64,000 bases of DNA from 2-02-FULL-66-14 sp037443705. GTDB taxonomy: Bacteria > Pseudomonadota > Gammaproteobacteria > Burkholderiales > SG8-39. This document shows, piece after piece, positions 44,673 through 54,100 of this stretch (positions are counted from its first letter, which is position 1; each line of letters begins with the position of its first letter). The stretch is taken from positions 1-64,000 of the forward strand of contig JBBINV010000010.1 in the NCBI GenBank assembly GCA_037443705.1, read 5' to 3'. The notes below the pieces were generated by a model that was given only the letters and a program-made list of their open reading frames with translations, was not told the origin of the DNA and ran no database searches. Made by a program: the position numbers and the translations under genes.

Positions 44673-45440
44673 TCACGTTGACAATCGGTTCGCGGGATCC
44701 TGCCGGTAAAACCCCCTGAAGAGATCGTACAGCGCCGGAAACTCCCGCTTGAGCGCGTTCGGCGTCTCGAAGAACGCCTCGGACGCCACCGCGAAGAACT
44801 CGGACTCGTGCTCGGCGGCGTAGGGATCGAGGAAGGTTTCCTTCCCCGCGTCGACCTCGCGGCAGAAGCGGCCGAACTCGGCGTCGAAGACCTCGATCCA
44901 CGCCTCGCGCGCGCGCTTCGAGGGCAGCGGCGGCACGCCGTCGGCCTCGCCGTCCATCATGTCGAGCTTGTGCGCGAACTCGTGGATCACGACGTTGGCG
45001 CCGCCCTCGGCGACGCGTCCCGCCTCGTCGAGCGCCTCCCACGAGAGCACCACCGGCCCGCCGGGCCAGGACTCGCCCGCGAGATCGTCGTCCCACTCGT
45101 GCACCACGCCGGCCTCGTCGGTGTCGCGGCGGCGCACGCGGAAATCGGCGGGGTGAACGACGATCCCGACCCAGCCGTCGTAGGCGTCGATGCCGAGCTC
45201 GAGCACCGGCAGGCAGGCCTGCAGCGCGATCGAGAGCCGGTCGTCTTCCGAGAGGCGCGTTCCTCTCACCGGCGTGAATTCCTTTTCGGCGAGAAACACG
45301 AGCGCGTATTGCTTCAGCCGCTGCTCCTGCGCGGCCGCGAGCCCGGCGAGGAAGGGCAGGCGGGCGCGCACGCGCCGCCATTGCGCGTCGTCCACCCGGT
45401 GGCGCGCGAGCAGGCGCCGGCGCCGCCAGCGGCGAAGCAT
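44673..45440 (-). CDS. mtfA: MtfA-type zinc metallopeptidase (M90)
   Basis: 255 residues. The zinc site is HEFAHKLDMMDGEADG (HExxH within about residues 150-155), with FGRFCREVD, EFFAVASEAFFETP and NALKREFPALY as conserved regions. In Escherichia coli MtfA is a cytosolic peptidase that inactivates the Mlc repressor of glucose transport genes. An in-frame GTG at 45446 could add two residues. It lies two bases after the EamA gene stop. Confidence 0.88.
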   Translation of the reverse strand: MLRRWRRRRLLARHRVDDAQWRRVRARLPFLAGLAAAQEQRLKQYALVFLAEKEFTPVRGTRLSEDDRLSIALQACLPVLELGIDAYDGWVGIVVHPADFRVRRRDTDEAGVVHEWDDDLAGESWPGGPVVLSWEALDEAGRVAEGGANVVIHEFAHKLDMMDGEADGVPPLPSKRAREAWIEVFDAEFGRFCREVDAGKETFLDPYAAEHESEFFAVASEAFFETPNALKREFPALYDLFRGFYRQDPANRLST

Positions 45441-45447
45441 GCTCACG

Positions 45448-46329
45448 CTAGCGCCTTCCGTGCGACACGAGGAACACGCCCGCGAAGATGAGCGCGATCC
45501 CCGCCGCGTGGTGGAGCTGCAGCCGCTCCCCGAGGAACAGGATCGCCATGGCGCTTCCGGCGAGCGGAATGAGGTGCAGGTACGCGCCCGCGGTCGCGGC
45601 GCCCACTTCCTCCACGCCCCGGTTCCACATCACGTAGCAGAGCACCGACGGAAAGGCGGCGAGGTAAAGAATGCCCGCGATCGCGCCTGCATTCGGCTCG
45701 ATGCGCCCGCCCGCGGCGAATTCGAGCGCGTAGGCCGGCAGCCCGGTCACCATGCCGCCGAGCATGACGGCGAGCATGAACGCGAGCGGATGAAGCCCCT
45801 GCGGTTTCCAGCGCAGGCACGCCGTGTAGACCGACCAGAGCAGCACGTTCGCGAGCAGCCACAGGTCCCCGGGCGCGATCTCGAGCGCGGCGAGGGCGCG
45901 CGCATCGAGCCGCGAGACGATCGCGAGCACGCCGGCGAAGGACACCGCGAGCCCCGCCGCGGTGCGGCCGCCGATGCGCTCGCGAAAGAGCAGCCACGCC
46001 ACGAGCGGGATCACCCCCGGCGTCACCGACTGGAGGAGCACGGCATTGGTCGCGGTGGTGCGCTCGATGCCGACGTAGCCGATCGAGTTGTACAGCACCG
46101 TGCCGCAGGTGCCGAAAAAGAGGACCGGCTGCCATTGCGAGCGGATCCTTTCCCAGTCGGATCGAAAGGGCCTCCATGCGAAAGGCAACAGGATTGCGAT
46201 GGCGGCGGCCCAGCGCCAGAACGCCATCCCCACCGGCGTGACGTAGGGAACGACCGCGCGCGCGACGATCCAGTGCGCCGCCCAGAACAGCGCGGTCGCC
46301 GCGAGCAGCGCATGGGGATTCGCCTTCAC
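45448..46329 (-). CDS. EamA/DMT-family transporter
   Basis: 293 residues, ten predicted hydrophobic segments in two EamA repeats: ALLAATALFWAAHWIVARAV, TVLYNSIGYVGIERTTATNA, and a second repeat starting WLLANVLLWSVYTACLRWKP and ending GIALIFAGVFLVSHGRR. It is a drug/metabolite exporter of unknown substrate and is not obviously related to the one at 11 kb beyond the family. It is divergent from relA with 17 bp between starts. Confidence 0.86.
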   Translation of the reverse strand: MKANPHALLAATALFWAAHWIVARAVVPYVTPVGMAFWRWAAAIAILLPFAWRPFRSDWERIRSQWQPVLFFGTCGTVLYNSIGYVGIERTTATNAVLLQSVTPGVIPLVAWLLFRERIGGRTAAGLAVSFAGVLAIVSRLDARALAALEIAPGDLWLLANVLLWSVYTACLRWKPQGLHPLAFMLAVMLGGMVTGLPAYALEFAAGGRIEPNAGAIAGILYLAAFPSVLCYVMWNRGVEEVGAATAGAYLHLIPLAGSAMAILFLGERLQLHHAAGIALIFAGVFLVSHGRR

Positions 46330-46346
46330 GGCCGCTACAATAGCGC

Positions 46347-48524
46347 ATGGTCTCGGTCGTACGGCTCCATCCTCAATCGGGCGCCGCCGCGCTCGAGCCG
46401 CTCGCCGAAGGGCTCGAGGGCGAAGAGCGCGCGCTCCTCGCGCGAGCGCTCGAATTCGCCGAGCCGCTCTATGCGGGGCAGGTGCTCTCGACCGGCGAGC
46501 CGGTCTGGCCGCACGCGCTCGGGCTCGCCGCCGGCCTCGCGGCGGTCGGGCTCGACCCGGCGGCGCGCGTCGCGGGGCTGCTGTTCGCCGCGCCGAAGTT
46601 CCTGTACGGCACGGACACGTTGCGCGAGCGCTTCGGCGAGGAGGTCGCGGCGCTCGCCGCCGGCGTCGAGAAGCTGTACCGGCTTCGCGTGGCGACGCGT
46701 GGCAGCCCCGGCGAGCAGAACGAAATCCTGCGCAAGATGGTCCTCGGCATGGTCGAGGACGTGCGCGTGGTGCTGGTGCGGCTTGCCTCGCGCACGCAGA
46801 CGCTGCGCTGGTTCGCGAAGAACCCGCATCCCGAGCGCGCGGACTACGCGCGCGAGACGCTCGACATCTACGCGCCGCTCGCGAACCGCCTCGGCGTGTG
46901 GCAGCTCAAGTGGGAGCTGGAGGACCTTTCGTTCCGGTTCCTCGAGCCCGACCTCTACCGGCGCATCGCGGCGAACCTGGAGGAAAAGCGCTTCGAGCGC
47001 GAGCGCTACATCCGCGAGGCGATGGCGACGCTCGGGCGGGCCCTCGAGGCCCAGGGGCTGAAGGCGGAGATCGCGGGACGGCCCAAGCACATCTATTCCA
47101 TCTGGAACAAGATGCGCGCCAAGGGCCTGGAGTTCTCCGAGGTGTACGACGTTCGCGCGCTGCGCGTCATCGTCGCGACCACACGCGACTGCTACGCCGC
47201 GCTCGGCGTGGTGCATGACCTCTGGCAGCCCATCCCGAAGGAGTTCGACGACTACATTTCGCGGCCGAAGGGCAATGCCTACCAGTCGCTGCACACGGCG
47301 GTGATCGGGCCCGGTGACAAGACGCTGGAAGTGCAGATCCGCACCGAGGAAATGCACCGCCAGGCCGAGTACGGAATCGCCGCGCACTGGCGCTACAAGG
47401 AGACCGGAAAGCCCGCAAGATCGGAGAGCAGGTTCGACGAGAAGATCGCGTGGCTCCGGCAGCTCCTCGCGTGGCGCGACGAGATCGCCGAGGGCGCGGG
47501 CTGGGCACAGAAGACGCGCCAGGCGGCGCTCGACGACACCGTGTACGTGCTCACGCCGCAGGGCAAGGTGATCGACCTGCCCGCGGGCGCCACGCCCGTG
47601 GACTTCGCGTATGCGCTGCACACCGATCTCGGGCATCGCTGCCGCGGCGCCAAGGTCGACGGGCAGCTCGTGCCGCTCGACACGGCCCTTAAGAGCGGGC
47701 AGCGCGTGGAGATCACGGTGGCGAAATCGGGCGGCCCGTCGCGCGACTGGCTCAATCCCGAGCGCGGGTTCCTGAAGAGCCACCGCGCGCGCCAGAAGGT
47801 GCGGCAGTGGTTCAACGCGCAGGCGCACGCCGAAACCGTGGCCGCGGGCCGCGCGGTCGTGGAGCGCGAGGCGAGGCGCGAGGGTGCGCTGCAGGCCGGG
47901 TTCGATCCGCTCGCGGCGAGGCTCGGCTTCGCCAGGACCGAGGACCTGTTCGCGGCGGTGGCGCGCGAGGAGGTGAACCTGCGCCAGATGCAGGCGGCGC
48001 TGCGGGAGCTTGCGGGGCTCGCGCAGGGGCCCGCCGCTGCGCCGGCCGGGGCGCAGGAGCGAAAGAGCAAGGCGCGCGGCGGCGAGAGTCCGATCCTGGT
48101 GGTCGGGATCGACCGCCTGCTCACGCAGCTCGCCAGGTGCTGCAAGCCGGTCCCGCCCGATCCGATCCGCGGGTTCGTGACGCGCGGCAAGGGCGTCTCG
48201 ATCCACCGCGAGGACTGCGCGAGCCTGAAGCGGCTGGCCGAGCGGCATCCGGAGCGCCTGATCGACTCGCAGTGGGGAGCGGTGGCGGGCGGCGCCTACG
48301 CCGTCGAGATGGCCGTCACCGCGAACGACCGGCAGGGGCTGCTGCGCGACGTGGGTGACGCGCTCGCGCGCGAGCGCATCAACGTCACCGCGGTACGCAC
48401 GCAGAGCCGCGACGATCTCGCGTTCATGCGCTTTTCGTTCGATGTCGAGGACCTCGGGCAGCTCCGGCGCGCCATGGCGGCAGTACGCGAGGTCCAGGGG
48501 GTAATCCGCGTAGCACGGACCTGA
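46347..48524 (+). CDS. relA: RelA-type (p)ppGpp synthase
   Basis: 725 residues. The N-terminal pseudo-hydrolase domain has lost the HD motif (GLLFAAPKFLYG where SpoT has LLHD). The synthetase domain follows (GRPKHIYSIWNKM, FSEVYDVRALRV, YISRPKGNAYQSLHTAV), with EVYD matching the mono-functional RelA type. TGS (TVYVLTPQGKVIDLPAGATP), a zinc-finger region and a C-terminal ACT domain complete it. RelA makes the alarmone on ribosomes starved for amino acids. A TACAAT lies just before the start in the narrow divergent gap. Confidence 0.95.
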   Translation: MVSVVRLHPQSGAAALEPLAEGLEGEERALLARALEFAEPLYAGQVLSTGEPVWPHALGLAAGLAAVGLDPAARVAGLLFAAPKFLYGTDTLRERFGEEVAALAAGVEKLYRLRVATRGSPGEQNEILRKMVLGMVEDVRVVLVRLASRTQTLRWFAKNPHPERADYARETLDIYAPLANRLGVWQLKWELEDLSFRFLEPDLYRRIAANLEEKRFERERYIREAMATLGRALEAQGLKAEIAGRPKHIYSIWNKMRAKGLEFSEVYDVRALRVIVATTRDCYAALGVVHDLWQPIPKEFDDYISRPKGNAYQSLHTAVIGPGDKTLEVQIRTEEMHRQAEYGIAAHWRYKETGKPARSESRFDEKIAWLRQLLAWRDEIAEGAGWAQKTRQAALDDTVYVLTPQGKVIDLPAGATPVDFAYALHTDLGHRCRGAKVDGQLVPLDTALKSGQRVEITVAKSGGPSRDWLNPERGFLKSHRARQKVRQWFNAQAHAETVAAGRAVVEREARREGALQAGFDPLAARLGFARTEDLFAAVAREEVNLRQMQAALRELAGLAQGPAAAPAGAQERKSKARGGESPILVVGIDRLLTQLARCCKPVPPDPIRGFVTRGKGVSIHREDCASLKRLAERHPERLIDSQWGAVAGGAYAVEMAVTANDRQGLLRDVGDALARERINVTAVRTQSRDDLAFMRFSFDVEDLGQLRRAMAAVREVQGVIRVART

Positions 48525-48525
48525 G

Positions 48526-49347
48526 GTGAAGGACCTTCTCGCGAATCCGGTCGTGCAGTCGGGCGTCGCGCCGTTCGCGGCGGGACTCGCCGTCGCCGGA
48601 CTGCTCATTCCGCTGCGCCTCGCGGGGCTCGCGGCCGGCGCCGGTTTTCTCGCGGCGGTGTGGCTGATCGGGAATTTCGGCTTCGCGCCGCTCACCGCGA
48701 CCCGCAGGATCGTGGTGCTCGCGCTGGCCGCGCCGGTGCTCGGCGCGCTCGCGGATCTCGCGTTCAGGCCCACGAGGGCCACCGCGCCCGCGCTCGGCGC
48801 GATCTTCGGCGCCGCAGCGATCTGGGCGTTCTGGTCGGTGCTCTCGCAGAAGGATCTGCCGCAGGGGTTGGTCGCCGCCGCCGGCGTGGCGGCGCTGGTA
48901 GCCTGGATCGTCGCGTTCACCGCGTCGCTGCAAGGCGACTCCGTGCGCGCGGCAGCGGCGGGGCTCGCGCTCGGCGTGGGTACCGGGGTCGCCGCCGTCC
49001 TCGGCGCGTCCGCGCTCCTCGGCCAGTACGGACTGGCGCTCGGCTCAGCCTGCGGCGCGTTCCTGCTGCTCGTCATGGTCCTCGGCCGGCGCGTCGCCGC
49101 GGGTACGACGCTTGCGCTGAGCGCATCGGTGGCCGCGTCGCTTCTCGGCGCGGGCGCGCTGCTGCTCGCGCAGCTGCCCTGGACTGCGCTCGCGGCGCTC
49201 GCGCTCGTGCCCGTCGCCGTGCGCCTGCCGCTGCCGGAGAAATCGCCGGCATGGCTTCAGGCGATCGTCGCCTCGATCTATTCGCTCGCGCCGGCGGGAG
49301 CGGCCTGCTTCCTCGCGTGGCAGGCCGGCCGCGGCGCGGGCGCCTGA
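48526..49347 (+). CDS. Hydrophobic membrane protein of unknown function
   Basis: 273 residues, almost entirely hydrophobic with about nine predicted helices (LIPLRLAGLAAGAGFLAAVW, VVLALAAPVLGALADLAF, AFLLLVMVLGRRVAAG). No motif of a known transporter is visible. It starts from GTG one base after the relA stop, so it is probably co-transcribed with relA. I do not recognise the family. Confidence 0.75.
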   Translation: MKDLLANPVVQSGVAPFAAGLAVAGLLIPLRLAGLAAGAGFLAAVWLIGNFGFAPLTATRRIVVLALAAPVLGALADLAFRPTRATAPALGAIFGAAAIWAFWSVLSQKDLPQGLVAAAGVAALVAWIVAFTASLQGDSVRAAAAGLALGVGTGVAAVLGASALLGQYGLALGSACGAFLLLVMVLGRRVAAGTTLALSASVAASLLGAGALLLAQLPWTALAALALVPVAVRLPLPEKSPAWLQAIVASIYSLAPAGAACFLAWQAGRGAGA

Positions 49348-49378
49348 TGTCTTTCACCTGCAAAGAGGAGAGTCCCGC

Positions 49379-49972
49379 ATGAAGACGAAGAAGACCGTTG
49401 CCTGCCTTGGCGTCGCCGTGCTCCCGCTCGGCGCGCTCGCTGCGCCCGAGATCTATACGATCGATCCGTACCACACCTACGCGCACTTCGAAGTCGATCA
49501 CCTCGGCGTGTCGCGCATGCGTGGGCGCTTCGACAGGACGAGCGGCAGGTTCACGATCGACCGCGCGGCGAAGACCGGCTCCGTGGAGCTCGCGATCGAG
49601 ACCGCCTCGCTCACGACCGGCGACAACGACAAGGGCAGCCGCCCGCGCGCGCGCGACGAGCACCTGCGCGGCGCCGACTTCTTCAACGTTGCCGAGTTCC
49701 CGCGCATGACCTTCAAGTCGACCGGCGTCAAGTTCTCGGGCGACAGCCCCGCGGAGATAACGGGCCAGCTGACGCTCCTCGGTGTCTCCAGGCCCCTCAC
49801 GATCAAGGTCACGCGCTGGGTGTGCAAGGACAACCCGATGAACAGGCGCCCGATGTGCGGCGGCAACGGCGCCGGGGCGCTCAAGCGCTCGGATTTCGGG
49901 ATGAAGTACGGCATCCCGGCGGTCGGCGACGAGCTCGATCTGTTCTTCGAGTTCGAGGGCTACCGGGACTAG
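49379..49972 (+). CDS. YceI-family periplasmic protein
   Basis: 197 residues with a signal peptide (MKTKKTVACLGVAVLPLGALA). The mature YceI lipocalin-like barrel follows: YTIDPYHTYAHFEVDHLGVS, GRFDRTSGRFTIDRAAKTGS, LRGADFFNVAEFPRMTFKST and ITGQLTLLGVSRPLTIKV. YceI proteins bind isoprenoid quinone-like ligands in the periplasm and respond to base in Escherichia coli. GAGGAGA stands ahead of the ATG. Confidence 0.93.
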   Translation: MKTKKTVACLGVAVLPLGALAAPEIYTIDPYHTYAHFEVDHLGVSRMRGRFDRTSGRFTIDRAAKTGSVELAIETASLTTGDNDKGSRPRARDEHLRGADFFNVAEFPRMTFKSTGVKFSGDSPAEITGQLTLLGVSRPLTIKVTRWVCKDNPMNRRPMCGGNGAGALKRSDFGMKYGIPAVGDELDLFFEFEGYRD

Positions 49973-50010
49973 CGACCGCGCGCGCCGCACCGTTTGCCCC
50001 GGTTTGATGG

Positions 50011-50030
50011 GTCCCCGCTTTCGCGGGGAC
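50011..50030. terminator. Palindrome GTCCCCGC-TTTC-GCGGGGAC between convergent genes (copy 4)
   Basis: A perfect 8-bp inverted repeat with a TTTC loop, midway between the convergent yceI-type and dgkA genes. It is the same dispersed palindrome family as at 17530, 21609 and 24496. Without a T-tract it is at best a weak intrinsic terminator; its position between converging genes makes a transcriptional or mRNA-stability role plausible. Confidence 0.55.
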
Positions 50031-50044
50031 TGCGACCCGGTTTC

Positions 50045-50419
50045 CTACCCCAAGAGAACCAGCAGCCACACGGCAGCTACGGTGACGAGCGAGAGCATCA
50101 CCGCGGCGCTGCCGAGATCCTTGGCGCGCTTGGCGAGACGGTGCTCGTCCAGGGAAATCCGGTCCACGGTCGCTTCGACCGCGGAATTGACGAGCTCCAC
50201 GACGAGCACGAGCAGCACGCTCCCCGCGAGCAGCGCGCGTTCCACGCCGTTGCCGCCCAGATAAAGCCCCAGCGGCACGAGCACTGCGGCGAGGATCAGC
50301 TCCTGGCGGAACGCGTCTTCGTGGCGCGCGGCCTCTGCGAAGCCCTCGAGCGAATAGCGCGTGGCGTCGATCAGGCGCGGCAGCCCGGTCCTGCCCTTGC
50401 GCGGGCTTGCGCCGGTCAC
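50045..50419 (-). CDS. dgkA: Diacylglycerol kinase DgkA
   Basis: 124 residues with three helices: RLIDATRYSLEGFAEAARHE, AFRQELILAAVLVPLGLYLG, VLLVLVVELVNSAVEATVDR, and the conserved DEHRLAKRAKDLGSAAVM. This is the small membrane kinase that recycles diacylglycerol to phosphatidate. The GTG start overlaps the ppk1 stop (GTGA), so it is translated as the second gene of a ppk1-dgkA unit. Confidence 0.93.
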   Translation of the reverse strand: MTGASPRKGRTGLPRLIDATRYSLEGFAEAARHEDAFRQELILAAVLVPLGLYLGGNGVERALLAGSVLLVLVVELVNSAVEATVDRISLDEHRLAKRAKDLGSAAVMLSLVTVAAVWLLVLLG

Positions 50420-52542
50420 GCGACGCCCGGCATTTCGGCGGCGAGCCTGGCGGCGGCCGACCACGAGGTGGCGGCGAGCGCCTGGAGGAGCTCGTCCTGC
50501 GCCGAGCGGCCGCGGCCGCGGCGCGCCGGCCGCTCGTAGCTGCCCTCCGCGTTCATCACCCAGGTCTGCGCGGTGTCTTCCAGGTACGCCTGCAGGCCCT
50601 CCTTCACGACGCGGGCTTTCAGCGCCGGATCGAGCACCGGGAAGGCGAGCTCGATGCGGCGGAAGAAATTGCGGTCCATCCAGTCCGCGCTCGCGAGCCA
50701 GACGTCCTCGGCGCCGTCGTTCTGGAAGTAGAACACGCGCGTGTGCTCGAGGAACCGGCCCACCGTCGAGCGCACCCGGATGTTGTCCGAGAGGCCCGCG
50801 ATCCCGGGCCGCAGCGCGCACACGCCGCGCACGATGAGGTCGATCTGCACCCCGGCCTGCGAGGCCGCGTACAGCTCTTCGATCAGCTCGGGCTCGAGCA
50901 GCGCGTTCATCTTCGCGATGATGCGCGCGGGCTTGCCCTCTTTTGCGAGCCGCGCCTCGTTTCGCACCGCGGCGAGCACGCGCCGGTGCAGCGTGAAGGG
51001 CGAGATCCACAGGTGCTTCATCCGGCTCGCGCGCCCCAGGCCCGTCAGCTGCTTGAACAGCTCGTTCACGTCCGAGCACATCTCCTCGTTCGCGGTGAGC
51101 AGCCCGAAATCGGTGTACTGGCGCGCGGTCCGCGGATGGTAGTTGCCGGTCGCGAGGTGCGCGTAGCGCCTGAGCGCCGGGCCCTGCGGCGTGTCCTCGC
51201 GCCGCACCACGAGAGCCATCTTGGCGTGCGTCTTGTGCCCGACCACGCCGTAGATGACGTGCGCGCCGACTTCCTCGAGGCGCGACGCCCACGCGATGTT
51301 CACCTCCTCGTCGAAGCGCGCGAGGAGCTCGAGCACCACGGTCACTTCCTTTCCGAGCCGCGCCGCGGCGATCAGGATCTCCATCAGCTCCGAGTCGGTG
51401 CCGGTGCGATACACGGTCTGCTTGATCGCGATCACGCGCGGATCGGTGACCGCGGTGCGGATGAACTCGATCACCGGGACGAACGACTGGTAGGGATGGT
51501 GCAGGAGCACGTCGCCGGTGCCGAGCGCCGCGTAGACGTCGCGATTGCGCACCAGCGGCTCCGGGAGCCCGGCCTGGAAAGGCGGGTACTTGAGGTCCGC
51601 GCGGTCGACCTGGTCGTACACCTCGCGCAGCCGGTACAGGTTCACCGGGCCGTCCACCCGGTAGAGATCGGCCTCGCCGAGCCCGAACTGCTGGAGCAGG
51701 AACTCGCACGTGCCCGGCGAGCAGCTCTCGGCGACCTCGAGCCGGACCGCGTCGCCGAAGTGCCGGTGGAGCAGCTCGCCCTGCACCGCGATCCGCAGGT
51801 TCTTGATCTCCTCTTCGTCCACGAAGAGGTCGGAGTTGCGCGTGACGCGGAACTGGTGGCAACCCTGCACCTGCATTCCGGCGAACAGCTCGTCCATGTG
51901 CGCATGAAGGATCGAGGACAGGAACACGAACGCGTAGGGCGTTCCCGCGACCTCGGCCGGGAGCCGGATCACGCGCGGCAGCGCGCGCGGCGCCTGCACG
52001 ATCGCGGCGCGCGATTTCCGCCCGAAGGCGTCGCGGCCCTCCAGCTCGATCGCGAAGTTGAGGCTCTTGTTGAGCACCCTGGGAAACGGATGCGCCGGGT
52101 CGAGGCCGATCGGCGTCAGCACCGGCAGGAGCTCGCGGAAGAAGTACTCGCGCACCCAGGCGCGCTGCGAGTCGGTCCAGGCCTCGCGCTTCGGGAAGAT
52201 CACGCCCTCGCGCGCAGCCGCAGGCAGGAGCACCTCGTTCAGCAGCCGGTACTGCTCCGCGACCAGCGCGTGCGCCTGCGCCGAGACGAGCGCAAACACC
52301 TCTCCCGGACTGCGTCCGTCGGGGCCGGACTCCTTCACGCCGAGCTTGATCTGCTCCTTGAGGCCCGCGACGCGGATCTCGAAAAACTCGTCGAGGTTGG
52401 ACGAGACGATGGTGAGGAAGCGCAGGCGCTCGAGCAGCGGCACCGAGTCGTCGGCGGCCTGCGCGAGCACGCGCCGGTTGAACTCCAGGAGCCCCAGCTC
52501 GCGGTTCAGGAAGTGCGAAGGGACGAGCCCCTTCTTGCTCAT
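50416..52542 (-). CDS. ppk1: Polyphosphate kinase Ppk1
   Basis: 708 residues with the PPK1 layout: N-terminal helical domain (NRELGLLEFNRRVLAQA), head domain, and two phospholipase-D-like C-terminal domains. The autophosphorylated His is in GVVGHKTHAKM (about residue 430) and the signature ATGNYHPRTARQYTD follows. It polymerises the gamma phosphate of ATP into polyphosphate reversibly. It is divergent from ppx with a 35-bp gap; AAGGAGA precedes the ATG on the minus strand. Confidence 0.97.
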   Translation of the reverse strand: MSKKGLVPSHFLNRELGLLEFNRRVLAQAADDSVPLLERLRFLTIVSSNLDEFFEIRVAGLKEQIKLGVKESGPDGRSPGEVFALVSAQAHALVAEQYRLLNEVLLPAAAREGVIFPKREAWTDSQRAWVREYFFRELLPVLTPIGLDPAHPFPRVLNKSLNFAIELEGRDAFGRKSRAAIVQAPRALPRVIRLPAEVAGTPYAFVFLSSILHAHMDELFAGMQVQGCHQFRVTRNSDLFVDEEEIKNLRIAVQGELLHRHFGDAVRLEVAESCSPGTCEFLLQQFGLGEADLYRVDGPVNLYRLREVYDQVDRADLKYPPFQAGLPEPLVRNRDVYAALGTGDVLLHHPYQSFVPVIEFIRTAVTDPRVIAIKQTVYRTGTDSELMEILIAAARLGKEVTVVLELLARFDEEVNIAWASRLEEVGAHVIYGVVGHKTHAKMALVVRREDTPQGPALRRYAHLATGNYHPRTARQYTDFGLLTANEEMCSDVNELFKQLTGLGRASRMKHLWISPFTLHRRVLAAVRNEARLAKEGKPARIIAKMNALLEPELIEELYAASQAGVQIDLIVRGVCALRPGIAGLSDNIRVRSTVGRFLEHTRVFYFQNDGAEDVWLASADWMDRNFFRRIELAFPVLDPALKARVVKEGLQAYLEDTAQTWVMNAEGSYERPARRGRGRSAQDELLQALAATSWSAAARLAAEMPGVA

Positions 52543-52577
52543 TGCCGGCTCTCCTTGCGAATGCTAATTTTACTCCG

Positions 52578-54095
52578 ATGGCGCGCCCCGAAGTCCTCGC
52601 CGCGGTCGACCTCGGCTCGAACAGCTTTCACCTGCAGGTAGGGCGCGCGGTCGAGGGTCAGATCTATCCGCTCGATGCGCTGCGCGATGTCGTGCGCCTG
52701 GGGGCAGGGCTGACCGCCGACAAGCGCATCGACCGTGCCACGCAGGCGAAAGCGCTCGAGACCCTGTCGCGCTTCGGCGAGCGCCTGCGCGGTCTTCCCC
52801 CGCGCGCGGTGCGCGCGGTGGGCACCAACACGCTGCGCGTGGCGAAGAACGCGTCTGCGTTCCTGCGCGAGGCGCGCGCCGCGCTCGGCTTCCCGATCGA
52901 GGTGATCTCGGGGCGCGAGGAGGCGCGCCTGATCTACCTGGGCGTCGCGCATTCGCTGCCGCCCGCACCGCACCGGCGCCTGGTGGTCGACATCGGCGGC
53001 GGCTCGACCGAGTTCATCATCGGCTCGGGGCTCGAGCCGCGCCTGACCGAATCGCTCTACATGGGTTGCGTGAGCTGGAGCCTCAAGCACTTTCCGGAAG
53101 GGCGGGTGGACAAGGCGCACATGAAGGCGGCCGAGCTCGCGGCGCGCCAGGAACTCTCGGGCATTGCGCACGAGTACCGCGCGCAGGGCTGGGACGAGGC
53201 GGTCGGCTCCTCGGGGACGGCGCGCGCGATCGAGGCGATCCTGCGCGAGAACGGCTACTCGGAATCGGGAATCACGCGCGAGGGGCTCGAGCGCCTGAGG
53301 GGCCTGCTCATCAAGCACGAGCGCGCCGATCCCGACGAAATAAGGGGCCTGCGCGAGAACCGCGCGCCGGTGCTCCCGGGCGGCGTCGCGATCCTCGGCG
53401 CGGTGCTCGAGGAGCTCGGGATCGAGTCGATGGCGGTATCGGACGGGGCGCTGCGGCACGGCGTGCTCTACGACCTGCTCGGGCGCGTGCAGCACCGCGA
53501 CATGCGCGAGGCGACCGTCGCCCAGTTCATGCGGCGCTATCACGTGGATGCCGTGCAGGCGGAGCGGGTGAGGGCCCTCGCGCTGAAGATCTACGACGGC
53601 CTTGCGCCCGGGGAAGAGCGCGACGACGATCCCGACCGCCTGATGCTCGACTGGGCGGCGCGCCTCGCCGAGACCGGGCTCTCGATCGCGCACGCGCAAT
53701 ACCACAAGCACTCGGCCTACGTGCTCTCGAACGCCGACATGCCGGGTTTCTCGCGCATGGAGCAGCAGCGGCTGGCGCGCATCGTGCTCGCGCACCGCGG
53801 CAAGCTCGGCAAGGTGCAGGACGCGGGGCTGGAGGCGCGCGACTGGATGCTCGTGTTCGCGCTGCGCCTGGCCACCCTGGTCCTGCGGAGCCGCACCGAC
53901 GTCAGGTTTCCGCTGCTGCGCGTCTCCGCGGATGACGCCGGGTTCGCGCTCGCGCTGCCGCAGGCCTGGCTCGAGGAGAACCCGCTCACGGCCGATGCGC
54001 TCGAGTCCGAAGCCGGCCACTGGAAGGCGGTGGGTATGAAGTTCGCGGCGAGCGCGCTCTCCGACAGGAAGGTGGCGGCGCTCAAGCGCGCCTAG
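52578..54095 (+). CDS. ppx: Exopolyphosphatase (Ppx/GppA family)
   Basis: 505 residues. ASKHA-fold signatures: VDLGSNSFHLQVGR near residues 8-21, the phosphate loop DIGGGSTEFI, GCVSWSLKHFPEG and SGTARAIEAI. A C-terminal HD-like domain completes the Ppx/GppA layout. It removes terminal phosphates from polyphosphate or converts pppGpp. The ATG at 52578 is preferred over upstream in-frame codons that would overlap the divergent ppk1 start. The close ppk1-ppx pair is common. Confidence 0.93.
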   Translation: MARPEVLAAVDLGSNSFHLQVGRAVEGQIYPLDALRDVVRLGAGLTADKRIDRATQAKALETLSRFGERLRGLPPRAVRAVGTNTLRVAKNASAFLREARAALGFPIEVISGREEARLIYLGVAHSLPPAPHRRLVVDIGGGSTEFIIGSGLEPRLTESLYMGCVSWSLKHFPEGRVDKAHMKAAELAARQELSGIAHEYRAQGWDEAVGSSGTARAIEAILRENGYSESGITREGLERLRGLLIKHERADPDEIRGLRENRAPVLPGGVAILGAVLEELGIESMAVSDGALRHGVLYDLLGRVQHRDMREATVAQFMRRYHVDAVQAERVRALALKIYDGLAPGEERDDDPDRLMLDWAARLAETGLSIAHAQYHKHSAYVLSNADMPGFSRMEQQRLARIVLAHRGKLGKVQDAGLEARDWMLVFALRLATLVLRSRTDVRFPLLRVSADDAGFALALPQAWLEENPLTADALESEAGHWKAVGMKFAASALSDRKVAALKRA

Positions 54096-54100
54096 ATCGA